This document shows positions 8,601-15,815 of a DNA stretch of 22,616 bases, piece by piece. Every line of letters begins with the position of its first letter. The stretch's first letter is position 1. Made by a program: the position numbers and the translations under genes. The stretch comes from Minisyncoccota bacterium (lineage in GTDB: Bacteria; Verrucomicrobiota; Lentisphaeria; Oligosphaerales; MVZH01). The stretch is from NCBI GenBank assembly GCA_021734725.1, contig JAIPIM010000017.1, forward strand, positions 1 to 22,616, written 5' to 3'. Below the pieces are notes generated by a model, which searched no databases, was not told the DNA's origin, and saw nothing but the letters and a program-made list of their open reading frames with translations.

Positions 8601-9370
8601 TGGTGGCGGATTCCGGCGGGGGCGAAAAGGACGTAACCGCGCATGCTTTGTTCGAGCACTCCTTTGGCAAAGGTCGCGCGTATCTTTTGAACGCATCGTT
8701 TTCCACCTATGACACGTGCCGGGCTGAGGTCGGCGACACGTGGAGAGCATGGTTCCGCGTCATGCGATCCGTCACGGCGACCGCCGGTTTGCAACCCGCT
8801 TTTCGTGGCACGAGCGAGGGAACCGAGACGCCGAGAATCAGGTTCAGTCCGTTCCGCGCCGGTGCCGGCTGGTTGCTTGGCGTGGCGGATCTTGGCGGTG
8901 GCGATTTCCAAGGCGACCGCCGTCCGTTCGAGGTGCAGCTTCCTACGGACTGCCATCAGTACGATGTGCGCGCTGGGCGATACTTGAGCCATGGGGATGT
9001 ACTGCGCGACGAGTTACCGCGCGGCGGACATCGCGCCTATGCTCTCCTTCCGTACAAACTGGATGGCATCGACCTGACGTTGAACGAAACGGAACTGACG
9101 GCTGGTGAGTTGCTGGAAGCGAGCGTAAGCCTGCGCGCCGCCGCCACCCCGACCGGCCCCCATGTAATCCGGCTTACGGTAGAGACGCCGGACGGAAGGT
9201 CGTTCTTTCCCATGAAGCGCGTGTTGCGTGTCCCGGAATCGGGCGCGCTTACCGTGCCGTTACGTACGGCTGCTGACGATCCCCCAGGAGCGTGGTCGAT
9301 TGAGGCCGTAGATGTGACGACCGGCATGTCAACAACGGTGGAATTTACGTTGCAAGGAGGTGCGCGATGA
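5660..9370 (+). CDS. Large secreted GH42-like (clan GH-A) glycosidase with amidotransferase-like domains
   Basis: The 1236-residue protein has a hydrophobic export signal at about 12-33. Residues about 70-280 look like an alpha/beta ThuA/amidotransferase-type domain (TVFFITNYGGVDTI, AGFVMIDDFD). Residues about 330-480 look like beta-sandwich. Residues about 490-810 resemble a GH42-type TIM barrel: FNLTDDSKP near 590 sits where these enzymes carry the acid/base residue, followed by FHRWLEKEYGGLNETARAWG, very typical of GH42, and the end strand GGTGFYYWRFQDG. Residues about 815-930 match the beta-galactosidase trimerisation fold (AILSSQ, LLLLPGCNSLSDAEIETIRSF, GGGIALADVRPG). A beta-sandwich follows at about 1140-1236. 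Start ATG 5660 has AAAGGG at a good distance. Its 3' end overlaps the next gene by 4 bases (ATGA). The substrate is unknown; a secreted galactosidase-like role on complex glycans is inferred, and the catalytic nucleophile was not located with certainty. Confidence 0.6.
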   Translation: MHFDLRTPEHYLFRSSFFAIILAATVISRLYGGTVPVGYDEPASDRGGLRLKGGLQWIQEVFPRIIVFAEKPVWSPPTVFFITNYGGVDTIQELKRRFPMDVLHYHGMSINRQRFFELLNSREHIDCFVMSRFNTKSTPPDVQYEILRRVGDGAGFVMIDDFDRSSTLSPGYLDLKPETSGNRVFAGVPYDGLRQWVGTDPLNLNIMNFWCTPSLSRGAGVKPFTFSGVSVSPFGKGRVIWITTGTHWARRGRNGRTLLPHISQRRDMWVETDYYYSHTAKAILRACGIAQPTRIADVELAEAPRVMLETEDPFSGRLRWQARDTWGVISERGETAVTPNAGKTSVPLSDIALTDAGRYFVDVWLETDDGRTVDWGSGFKHVDHGVSPCEMTFKYPEGAPRGATLEGTVAVPESCPAARLRLELVDRYWRNVGTQSVAAKPGQTVAYRFPSEGLDGQIWTVKADLLDDRGHILSRAFQTVTSPHTPATRSGFHPTMTSVTGTNPEEAARAEYLRRLGFLANRPYGSGNPIIAESMAWRDVQLHPFAFRVTGASDDFNHDRICDWADPLVRRELAELHQTLTRLHRPFGLRGFNLTDDSKPRGNLPLGPYTVVAFHRWLEKEYGGLNETARAWGIKSSGFGRIHSWGRIHQASVKAWYDKGITAPWIDAQRFLQQHWVDVIVHVRDAVREVYPQAYVGSDAAYYENAASDLFGQVEYVAPYYGHGSVKLAVARGAARREGDFGACLGAYGGKPTRMTGRRSQIWDVLFAGGTGFYYWRFQDGLREDLTLSDAHALYQCEVVEELSDGIGELFTAGERIFNPIAILSSQTSGICDQLDDEGMGNSGGAFQNAMEDLGLNPFIITGEELAGGWLGEHGVRLLLLPGCNSLSDAEIETIRSFVDGGGIALADVRPGIRMPNGTPRKEVALDKVFGITVDSKDKATRSRGRLQGQPFGGGETLGFGDMLCDPRLSAAKSAQARAELVADSGGGEKDVTAHALFEHSFGKGRAYLLNASFSTYDTCRAEVGDTWRAWFRVMRSVTATAGLQPAFRGTSEGTETPRIRFSPFRAGAGWLLGVADLGGGDFQGDRRPFEVQLPTDCHQYDVRAGRYLSHGDVLRDELPRGGHRAYALLPYKLDGIDLTLNETELTAGELLEASVSLRAAATPTGPHVIRLTVETPDGRSFFPMKRVLRVPESGALTVPLRTAADDPPGAWSIEAVDVTTGMSTTVEFTLQGGAR

Positions 9371-10536
9371 ATCGCTTTTCTCTCGTTGTCAGTGCGCTCT
9401 GGGTGCTTGTTTCCACAATCGTGGGAGGTGACGAGTTGCGAACCGAGCGCTGCCTGGTGTATACCGTCGAACGGATTGCTCCGGAGGCTGCTCCCCGCGT
9501 TGACGGTAAACTTAACGAGGCTGTCTGGGGCGACCGTCCGGCGATCGACACGTTGCGCAATTTTCTCGGTGAACGTGTTGGCGACTTCGCCTCCCAGAAG
9601 TCCGCATTCACGATTCTCACCGACGGCGCGAACCTGTATATCGGCGCGGTGTTTCACGAACCGGAAATGAAAAAAATCCAGGCGAACCCCGCCCTGCCGC
9701 CATACTCGAACGACTGCATTGAGGTGTACTTTGACCCACGACACGACGGAACGCGTAAAATTCAGTTTGTTATCGACTGCATCGGGCAGAAGTGGCGGCG
9801 GAAACACTTCAATGACGGGTATGGCTGGGTTACCGATTCCGCCTGGGAAGTGCTCGCTGACTGGGAAGCGCGGACGAGTTGGGGCGACAATGCCTGGTAC
9901 GTCGAGATTCGCGTGAATGGCACCGCCTTCGGTTTTGATCCACAACCGGGGGAGGTGGTCGGGTTCAACGTGTGCCGTTTCCGGTTGGGTGCCGGCAACG
10001 AGTTTAGCGCCTGGGGGTTTGAGGGTTCGGGCCGACAGAAGAACATGGCTGCGTGGGGTCATCTGTTGTTTGCCAAGCCCGGCGAATCGGTGGCCGATGG
10101 AGCTGTTACAAGCCGTGAAATCGAGCAGATTTATCCTGATCTGTCCGGACTGCGCGTACAGGTTCCCATCGCGGGAGGCTTTCAGATCTATACAACCGAC
10201 GGCATGGAAGAGCGTACGTTTGGCGAACTGTTGGCACCCCTCGTCGCCGAACTCCGTGCCCTGCTCCAGGAAGGAGAGACCGTGCTCGCTAATCTGGGTG
10301 TCAAGGGCAAGCGTCGGGAGAGTTTGGCGGGGGCTTTCGCCGCTGGAAGGGAAAAGACGCGGGAATTACTGAGCACCGTAGAGTCCGTAAAACTCACCTG
10401 CGGCGCATACGACCGCCTGGTAGCTGCAATCGCTACGAACAGAAAGGGACTCGAGAACACAATCGGTCAAATGAAGCTGGCCCGGCTGGTCGCGCGAGTC
10501 AATCCCACCCCCAAAACAACCGGGACGAAACAATGA
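9367..10536 (+). CDS. Secreted protein with CBM9-like (DOMON-type) carbohydrate-binding domain
   Basis: The 389-residue product starts with a signal peptide (MNRFSLVVSALWVLVSTIVGG). Residues about 30-235 match the CBM9-like fold common in PVC and Bacteroidota secreted proteins: PRVDGKLNEAVWGDRPAI, LTDGANLYIGAVFHEPE, NDCIEVYFDPRHDG, WYVEIRVNGTAFG and FNVCRFR. Residues about 240-389 are mostly helical and show no known motif. Start ATG 9367 overlaps the upstream stop (ATGA) and follows an AGGAGG at 6 bases, so it is translationally coupled to the GH42-like gene. A role as a carbohydrate-binding partner of that enzyme is inferred from the operon. Confidence 0.75.
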   Translation: MNRFSLVVSALWVLVSTIVGGDELRTERCLVYTVERIAPEAAPRVDGKLNEAVWGDRPAIDTLRNFLGERVGDFASQKSAFTILTDGANLYIGAVFHEPEMKKIQANPALPPYSNDCIEVYFDPRHDGTRKIQFVIDCIGQKWRRKHFNDGYGWVTDSAWEVLADWEARTSWGDNAWYVEIRVNGTAFGFDPQPGEVVGFNVCRFRLGAGNEFSAWGFEGSGRQKNMAAWGHLLFAKPGESVADGAVTSREIEQIYPDLSGLRVQVPIAGGFQIYTTDGMEERTFGELLAPLVAELRALLQEGETVLANLGVKGKRRESLAGAFAAGREKTRELLSTVESVKLTCGAYDRLVAAIATNRKGLENTIGQMKLARLVARVNPTPKTTGTKQ

Positions 10537-11927
10537 AGCGACTGACTGGAACTTGCCACCAAGTGCCAATACTGTCGAGTTTGGGTTTCGGGTGTCAGGT
10601 TTCGCGTGTCAGAAATGGAGCTGTCAGTCTGAAACCTGAAACCCGAACACTGACACCTCTCCTAAAATCGACAGTATTACACCTCGTACGCATAGACGCC
10701 GGTCTGTTGGTCGCGTCTTCAATTATCTTCTTGTCCATGTCATGTTTCGTTTCCGCGTTTGCGTCCGAACCCGACCAAATTCACGCCAGTGAATCGTACC
10801 GTGTGCTGACATCGGGCGAGGGATGGGCTGACCACCGATGGACCGTTCGCGTCGGCGATTATGCATTGACGATCACGCAACGGCTCGATCCCGAAACGGG
10901 CATGCCGCCATCCAAACGTCGCTGGGGGGACAGCTTCATCGGCATCGATGGACACAAGGAACGGCGATATTTCGCGGCAAACTGGAGCCCTTGGACGTTT
11001 GTGCTGCCCGTTGTTCGCCTTGAAGGAGAAGAGCAAAATGTTCCAGCCGCTTCGTTGTATGGGCGTTGCGTATTTGCCGGTTTGCGGAGCGTTGAGGAAA
11101 AACGCGCGGTGGCCGAAGCGGTCTTTCGCGATTCCACCGGCGGCCATTTTCGCCTCCGCATCGTGGGCCAGAAGCGGTTTCCCGACCGTTTCGGGGTTAT
11201 GCTGCGCTATACTCCCGGAAAGGGACACACGGTGAAAGACCTTCGCTACCGTCTGGTCTGTCAGCCCACGGACTATTCTGACCGCGGTTACTGGCAAAGG
11301 CAGCGTGCGTTGAGCACCCCGGACCATAGTTGTCGATTACTCAAAGAACCGCCCTCGCTAACCATGAATCCGGACAGCGACGGCCCTTGGGTATTTCACA
11401 ACTGTTTCGCGCACATCACTTCGGGTACCTTCCTGGCCGTGCGCCAGGGGGATTTCAGCACCATGAAGGTGCCCGCCGCGGATAAAACCATTACCATTGA
11501 ACTGACCCCACGAGAGAAGAGGGGGTGGGTGCATTTGCTTTGTGGCGACTGGGTGAACGAACCTTATTCCCGAGTGTGTGCTCGGTTACTCGCGGACGCG
11601 GATGAACTTCAGGAACACGTTGCGATTTTTGCGGCCACTGGACCACTCGCCCCCTCCTCGGTTGCGGAGATTACGCCGGAACTCGAAAATTGCGATGCCC
11701 AGGTTCGAGCGGCTGTTGCCAGTGCCTTCGAGAAGTGCCGCCAAGCCCTTGCCCAACTCCAAGCCGCGGAACGAACCTCCGATGGTGAGGACGTGACCGC
11801 GCTACTAACCTATGACCAGGCGAAGAAAGCCTTAATTGAGCGTGTCCGCACCGAACGCGCTCGATGGATTAATGAGAAAAAGTGGCGGGGAAAACCTGTC
11901 AAGGGCATCGATTCCTCAAGCAAATAA
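10533..11927 (+). CDS. Secreted protein of unknown function with an in-frame palindromic insertion
   Basis: The 464-residue frame opens with an ATGA overlap to the CBM9-like gene, so it is the third coupled gene of the unit. The first about 47 residues are unusual: residues about 12-49 are encoded by a 111-bp palindromic element. A hydrophobic export signal comes only after it (about 56-77, LLVASSIIFLSMSCFVSAFA). The rest is rich in predicted beta-strand (DHRWTVRVGDYALTITQRL, FRLRIVGQKRFPDRFGVMLRY), then a helical, charged C-terminus (about 380-450). I recognise no family. Translation may begin at ATG 10533 and read through the element, or at a later weak start such as TTG 10708; none of the later candidates has a Shine-Dalgarno. 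If 10533 is used, the export signal lies unusually deep and secretion could be impaired. Confidence 0.65.
   Translation: MKRLTGTCHQVPILSSLGFGCQVSRVRNGAVSLKPETRTLTPLLKSTVLHLVRIDAGLLVASSIIFLSMSCFVSAFASEPDQIHASESYRVLTSGEGWADHRWTVRVGDYALTITQRLDPETGMPPSKRRWGDSFIGIDGHKERRYFAANWSPWTFVLPVVRLEGEEQNVPAASLYGRCVFAGLRSVEEKRAVAEAVFRDSTGGHFRLRIVGQKRFPDRFGVMLRYTPGKGHTVKDLRYRLVCQPTDYSDRGYWQRQRALSTPDHSCRLLKEPPSLTMNPDSDGPWVFHNCFAHITSGTFLAVRQGDFSTMKVPAADKTITIELTPREKRGWVHLLCGDWVNEPYSRVCARLLADADELQEHVAIFAATGPLAPSSVAEITPELENCDAQVRAAVASAFEKCRQALAQLQAAERTSDGEDVTALLTYDQAKKALIERVRTERARWINEKKWRGKPVKGIDSSSK
10568..10678. repeat. 111-bp imperfect palindrome with 7-bp internal period, inside a coding region
   Basis: AATACTGTCGA (10568-10578) and TCGACAGTATT (10668-10678) are perfect 11-bp terminal inverted repeats. 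Inside, the left half contains four heptamers (10583-10610: GGGTTTC, GGGTGTC, AGGTTTC, GCGTGTC) and the right half four complementary-type heptamers (10629-10656: CTGAAAC twice, CCGAACA, CTGACAC). The halves pair imperfectly. The length is a multiple of three and has no stop in the host frame. No target-site duplication is evident. It looks like a miniature palindromic mobile element. Confidence 0.7.
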
Positions 11928-12290
11928 ACAAAGTGACACGGACAGTCCCTGGCCGCTATCCTTGAAGCAAAAAAACAATAGTGCGGACTGCGTAATCACG
12001 TCAGGACGAGCGTAGCGCGAAAGCCGGCCGCCACCATCGTCAACCCGTCTTCCTGAGGTCTTTTGTTTCCGGAGCCCGTCTCTTCGGAAGCCGGGATCCC
12101 CCGCCAGCCCAATCATAACGTAACGAACATGCAGGCGGTTACCGGGAAGACGAGGAGACCGGATCACGAGGCAACCGGGATCGTCGACCGCTATCGTCGC
12201 CGGAAGCGCGGGGGGCGGATTGAAACCGTTCGAAGAGGAGGCATTGTTCTCTTGCGACACGGGTATCAATGGCAAAGGGACATCAGACCA
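11928..12290. other. 363-bp gap without a recognisable gene
   Basis: No frame here has a convincing start or family motif. The plus frame leading into the amidohydrolase is open from 12063, but its conceptual product has no homologue I recognise and lacks a ribosome site at its start. The gap contains a short dyad GGACAGTCC (11939-11947, one-base centre) inside a GTGACACGGACAGTCCCTGG segment that resembles REP ends used by RAYT transposases, plus an imperfect tandem repeat at 12150-12182. The leader of the downstream operon must begin in here; I could not pick a convincing promoter. Confidence 0.5.
12150..12182. repeat. Imperfect 16/17-bp tandem repeat
   Basis: ACGAGGAGACCGGATC (12150-12165) is followed directly by ACGAGGCAACCGGGATC (12166-12182). 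A partial third unit (GGCGGTTACCGGGAAG) lies just before. It could be a decayed repeat or a pair of regulator sites in the leader of the amidohydrolase operon. Confidence 0.4.
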
Positions 12291-13082
12291 ATGAAACCTA
12301 CCGATCTGCATGCTTGTACGGTGATCGACATTCACAATCATGTGTGGGCGAAAGACGGAGAGCTGGATCGCGACAGGGCAATGTCTCTTCTGAAAGCGGC
12401 GGATTGCCTCGGTATCGACACCGTGTGTGTTTCCCTGCCGCTCATGACCGAATCGCCGACACCCGAGGAGTTCCGTCAAGCCAACGATATGGTGTTCGAG
12501 GCCTTGGAGATGTCGGATACCTTCCGTGGATTCTGTTTTGTGAATCCCGGTTACGCCGAGGAAAGCGTCGCTGAATTGGAGCGCTGCATTGTTCGGCATC
12601 GCATGGTTGGCGTGAAATTGTATCATCAGTACCGGATCTGCGATCCGGCGTTGCGGCCGGTGATGGATTACGCGGCCGAACTGGGGGTCCCTGTCCTGAT
12701 GCATGCCGCCAAGCTTCGGGATTCGGCAAACGTTGCCCGTCAGCCGCGGGTCAGTCATGCCGAACATTTTCTGAAGGCGGCGCACATGTTTCCGAACACC
12801 ACGCTGATTCAGGCACACATCGGGGGTGGCGGCGACTGGGAATGGAATCTGCGGGTATTGGAAGCCATGCCGGCGTCCGCAAAGTACTTTATCGATATCA
12901 GCGGCAGCGTCGTTGACGCCGGTATTATTCGCAAAACCGTCGCGACCCTGGGGGCGGATCGTGTTCTGTTCGCTACCGATGGTATTATGGAAGAGGGAAT
13001 CGGCAAGTTGTTGGAGGCCGGTTTATCCGAGGAACAGCTGCAGCACATTCTTTCTCGGAATGCCGAGCGGATTTTATTCTGA
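12291..13082 (+). CDS. Metal-dependent amidohydrolase (PF04909-type TIM barrel)
   Basis: The 263-residue protein shows the metal site of amidohydrolase-2 enzymes: DIHNH (H15, H17), GVKLY (K109), PVLMHAA (H138), QAHIGGGG (H176) and LFATDG (D230), then the usual C-terminal NAERILF helix. Members hydrolyse or decarboxylate small ring or amide substrates in the cytoplasm; the exact substrate cannot be told. Start: ATG 12291 (MKPTDLHACTVIDIHNH) has AAAGGGA 10 bases upstream and places the first metal motif at the usual distance from the N-terminus. The frame is open further upstream, but that part has no family match. It leads a plus-strand group with a second amidohydrolase-fold gene, an FGE-like gene and a URO-D-like gene. 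Confidence 0.85.
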   Translation: MKPTDLHACTVIDIHNHVWAKDGELDRDRAMSLLKAADCLGIDTVCVSLPLMTESPTPEEFRQANDMVFEALEMSDTFRGFCFVNPGYAEESVAELERCIVRHRMVGVKLYHQYRICDPALRPVMDYAAELGVPVLMHAAKLRDSANVARQPRVSHAEHFLKAAHMFPNTTLIQAHIGGGGDWEWNLRVLEAMPASAKYFIDISGSVVDAGIIRKTVATLGADRVLFATDGIMEEGIGKLLEAGLSEEQLQHILSRNAERILF

Positions 13083-13140
13083 TCGATTCATCAACCTCAA
13101 AGATTGAGTCTACTCTAAAAACTCGAAAATTCCTTAAAAA

Positions 13141-13235
13141 TGGCCTGTAGGGCCAATATCTAACGTAGCCCAGGGCAGAGCAAAGCGGCAGCCCTGGGTG
13201 TGGTAGCACTATTAGTCGGTGCCCTGATGGGGCAC
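13141..13235. repeat. Triple-hairpin intergenic element
   Basis: Three hairpins lie one after another: TGGCC/GGCCA (13141-13145 and 13151-13155), CCCAGGGC/GCCCTGGG (13169-13176 and 13191-13198) and GTGCCC/GGGCAC (13219-13224 and 13230-13235). The middle one has a 14-base loop. Similar-looking dispersed repeats around a CCCAGGGC...GCCCTGGG core occur in many PVC genomes as far as I recall. It separates the two amidohydrolase genes and could be a mobile repeat or a structured leader of the downstream gene. The 223-bp gap holds no gene. Confidence 0.55.
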
Positions 13236-13305
13236 TTCAACATCCTGTCCTGCAACGGATTGAAGAACACTTACGGCGTTCAATCGGTTTGGCAAGGAGC
13301 ATGAC

Positions 13306-14094
13306 ATGATTTTTGACATCAACACGGCCACCGGTCACTGGCCGTTTCGGCGCGTGCCGAACCAAACCATACCACTGTTGCGCTGTCTGCTGGCCGAACG
13401 AGGGATCGGCGGCGCGGCGGTGGCAAACACGCATGCTCTGTTTTACAAAAACTGCCAGGACGCGAATCTGGAGTTGGCCGAAGCCATTGCCGACGATGCC
13501 GAGTTTTTCACCGGCGTGGCCACGCTGAACCCATTGTATGCCGCCTGGGAACGGGATCTGGTAACATGCACGGAGGAGTTGGGACTGAAAGCGCTTCGGC
13601 TCGTACCGCGGTATCACGACTATGGCTTGGACGCGCCGGAAGCGAAAGCTATCCTGGCGGCGGCTACGGATTTGAACCTTCCGGTGTTCATTCCAGCGCG
13701 TGTGGTGGATGTTCGCCAGCGGCACTGGATGGATACCGAACAGCAAGTGAGTGTCGAGGAGATTGGGCGCTTCTCGCTTGGCGTACCCGGATCGAGAATC
13801 GTGATCACCGAGAGTACGGTGTCTGTTCCCGAATTGGTTAACGACGATGGCACGCTAAAGTATCCGGGTTTGTATTTCGAGATATCCCGCATGCCGTCCG
13901 CGTATGGTCAAACGATCGCCGGTCTGTTGGATGCCGTGGGGGCGGATCGTTTTCTCTTCGGCAGCGGCGCCCCGTTCAAAGAGATCCTGCCTTCTCTTCT
14001 GAAGCTCGACACGATCGATTGCGCGGAGGACACGCGTAGGCGGATTGCTCACGAAAATGCACGCACCCTTTTGGAGACAAACACATGCAGTTGA
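13306..14094 (+). CDS. Amidohydrolase-fold protein lacking the usual metal ligands
   Basis: The 262-residue protein follows the amidohydrolase-2 layout: FDINTATGHWPFR at the start, ALRLVPRYHDYGL, LNLPVFIPARV, SRIVITES, then DRFLFGSGAPF and a NARTLL end helix. At each place where the family has a metal ligand this protein has something else: no HxH after DIN, P in place of the strand-5 histidine, E/S in place of the strand-6 histidine, and GSG in place of the strand-8 aspartate. It is therefore probably non-hydrolytic or uses another chemistry, perhaps as a partner of the upstream enzyme. Start ATG 13306 has AAGGAG at a good distance; ATG 13301 is out of frame. Its end overlaps the FGE-like gene by 10 bases, indicating coupled translation. 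Confidence 0.75.
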   Translation: MIFDINTATGHWPFRRVPNQTIPLLRCLLAERGIGGAAVANTHALFYKNCQDANLELAEAIADDAEFFTGVATLNPLYAAWERDLVTCTEELGLKALRLVPRYHDYGLDAPEAKAILAAATDLNLPVFIPARVVDVRQRHWMDTEQQVSVEEIGRFSLGVPGSRIVITESTVSVPELVNDDGTLKYPGLYFEISRMPSAYGQTIAGLLDAVGADRFLFGSGAPFKEILPSLLKLDTIDCAEDTRRRIAHENARTLLETNTCS

Positions 14095-15608
14095 CGGAAA
14101 GTGACCTAAAACGCGCTGAGACACTCGATAAAACCATGGTCCACGTGCCCGAGGGAGAGTTCACGTTCGGCATGACGGACCGGCAGAAAAAGGACGCAGC
14201 CGATTGGTGCGATGTCCATCCGGATATGCTGCATTTTCACACTCGTGCCGAAACTCGAAACACGCCGGACTTCTGGATCGACCGATATCCGGTTACCCGA
14301 GCACAGTTCTTGCGGTTCATGCAGGATACCGGTTACAAGATTGAGTACAGCGGCTGGCTGGTTGGATGGGCCGAGCTTGTCAATATCCTTAACCTGACGG
14401 ATCCCGAGCGGCTGTTCTGCCCTATGACAGGCGTCAATTCGGAAGACGCCCTCGCCTATGCGAACTGGGCCGGTAAACGCCTGCCCACGGAGGTCGAGTG
14501 GGAGAAGGCGGCACGCGGAACTGACGGCAGACTGTATCCCTGGGGGGATGCCGCGCCGTGTACGGAAACCGGCGATGGTGACGTCACGCTGGGCAGCCTT
14601 CCCGTCATCGGTGCGCATCCCGAGCTGGCCAGCCCTTGCGGTGCCGAAGACATGACCGGCAGCGTACTGCAATGGGTAAAGACAGTGGTGCCGCCGCGGT
14701 CCAAAGACGGCAAAGGGCAAGGAACTACGAGCTTTATTCTGGCGGGCTCGAGTCTTGTGCATCGCCAGCCGTACTCGCACTTTGTGACCAGCCGCTGGGA
14801 TTGGAACCCGGGGTTGCGCGCCTACAACACGGGGTTTCGCTGTGTCTCCGATCAAGCGTCCGCCGAGAATGAAAGCGACGCTTTCGAGGCACCGCACGCA
14901 CCATACATCAAACGCGTCACGATCAACACGGACACCTACCTCGAGAATCCCATTCGTCTGCACGCCTACGACTGGCCGACGTTCCGCATCGAAGTACCCT
15001 GGTTCCCTGAAAGTCTCTGGGTTGTCGACTGTCCGGAAGGCCACTGGGGACCCTTCCCCGGGGCCAACGATTTCCCGTTTAAAGGCCGGGAAACGTGGGA
15101 AACTCCGTGGCGGCAATCGGACGATAACGGTCGCCTGGAATATTCGCGCCGCCAAGATAATCAGACGCTTGACGTGACTGTTGTCGCGGATGGCGACGAA
15201 GTGCGCATTAAGGTGCGGTGTAACAACATCGCCACGATCAACCTCGGCACCATCTGCATAAAAACATTCAGTCCTTTCTTCAGCAGTCAGGAGCGATTGA
15301 CGCAGAACCGGGTTGCGGACAACAGTCTGCTGGCGGCCGCTCAAATGCCGCTCCCGCCGCATCTCACTCCTTCGTTCGGCTGGACGGTTGGCGAGGACTT
15401 GCCACACGGCGCCGTGGTGACGCGCGCCTACGACGGCAGCGGTTTCGTGGCGATGGTCGGCGAGCCCGGCTGTGAATGCTGGGGCAACGGTTGGCCGCAC
15501 TGCACGCATTTGCGGGGGACGCCAATGGACACCACGGCCGGAGCCGAACTCCGCCTCATTTTTGCCGTAGGCTCAGAAGCCGACCTGCTGAAGCGCCTGG
15601 AAGGATAA
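14085..15608 (+). CDS. FGE/SUMF1-like protein without catalytic cysteines, with C-terminal beta domain
   Basis: The 507-residue protein has an FGE-sulfatase fold (PF03781) at about 17-257: MVHVPEGEFTFGM, FWIDRYPVTRAQFLRFM, GKRLPTEVEWEKAARG with YPWGD (131-154), EDMTGSVLQWV (188-198) and TGFRCVSD (249-256). True formylglycine-generating enzymes need a cysteine pair shortly before the final GFR motif. Here that stretch (ILAGSSLVHRQPYSHFVTSRWDW) has none, so it is one of the many FGE homologues with another role. Residues about 260-507 form an extra, beta-rich domain with several tryptophans that I do not recognise. There is no signal peptide. Start ATG 14085 overlaps the previous gene by 10 bases. 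Confidence 0.75.
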   Translation: MQLTESDLKRAETLDKTMVHVPEGEFTFGMTDRQKKDAADWCDVHPDMLHFHTRAETRNTPDFWIDRYPVTRAQFLRFMQDTGYKIEYSGWLVGWAELVNILNLTDPERLFCPMTGVNSEDALAYANWAGKRLPTEVEWEKAARGTDGRLYPWGDAAPCTETGDGDVTLGSLPVIGAHPELASPCGAEDMTGSVLQWVKTVVPPRSKDGKGQGTTSFILAGSSLVHRQPYSHFVTSRWDWNPGLRAYNTGFRCVSDQASAENESDAFEAPHAPYIKRVTINTDTYLENPIRLHAYDWPTFRIEVPWFPESLWVVDCPEGHWGPFPGANDFPFKGRETWETPWRQSDDNGRLEYSRRQDNQTLDVTVVADGDEVRIKVRCNNIATINLGTICIKTFSPFFSSQERLTQNRVADNSLLAAAQMPLPPHLTPSFGWTVGEDLPHGAVVTRAYDGSGFVAMVGEPGCECWGNGWPHCTHLRGTPMDTTAGAELRLIFAVGSEADLLKRLEG

Positions 15609-15662
15609 CGGTGACGGTAAGTGAACGGTTCAGACGGCCTTGACATGCAGTGCAACGGCCTG

Positions 15663-15764
15663 GTGATGCGGTCCTCCGGGCCGCACATGCGCACGGACGG
15701 GCGGAGATCCGCCGTCGCGCCATACTTCGGCGTGACAAGGATCCGCTTCACTTGTGCGTCGGCG
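15663..15764. repeat. Interspersed repeat, copy 2 (related copy at 4867-4938)
   Basis: It begins GTGATGCGGTCCTC with a hairpin (GCGGTCC/GGGCCGC, one wobble) and ends with CGCTTCACTTGTGCGTCGGCG (15744-15764), 19 of 21 identical to the copy at 4.9 kb. It fills most of the 207-bp gap between the FGE-like and URO-D-like genes. A second dyad, GGCGGAGATCCGCC, lies inside it. No gene is seen in this gap. Confidence 0.5.
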
Positions 15765-15815
15765 TAGACGTATTTTCTCACACGCCATCAATGACAACAT
15801 CGGACGTTTGGCATC

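Noticed and set aside
7451..8992. Several long minus-strand frames opposite the GH42-like gene
   Set aside because: They are mirror frames of a strongly biased coding region; none shows family motifs, and the plus-strand protein is continuous across them.
9037..10062. Minus-strand open frame of 341 codons
   Set aside because: It runs across the coupled junction of two plus-strand secreted proteins with clear motifs and has no motif of its own.
12063..12290. Upstream extension of the amidohydrolase frame
   Set aside because: The extra 76 residues have no family match, while ATG 12291 has a ribosome site and the normal distance to the DIHNH motif.
11916..12818. Minus-strand open frame of 300 codons over the intergenic gap and the amidohydrolase
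   Set aside because: Half of it is opposite an amidohydrolase with all metal motifs; the other half has repeat-like sequence and no known family.
14106..15509. Minus-strand open frame of 467 codons opposite the FGE-like gene
   Set aside because: The plus strand has clear FGE motifs and tight gene overlaps. The antisense frame shows no motif or ribosome site and is explained by GC-rich codon use.
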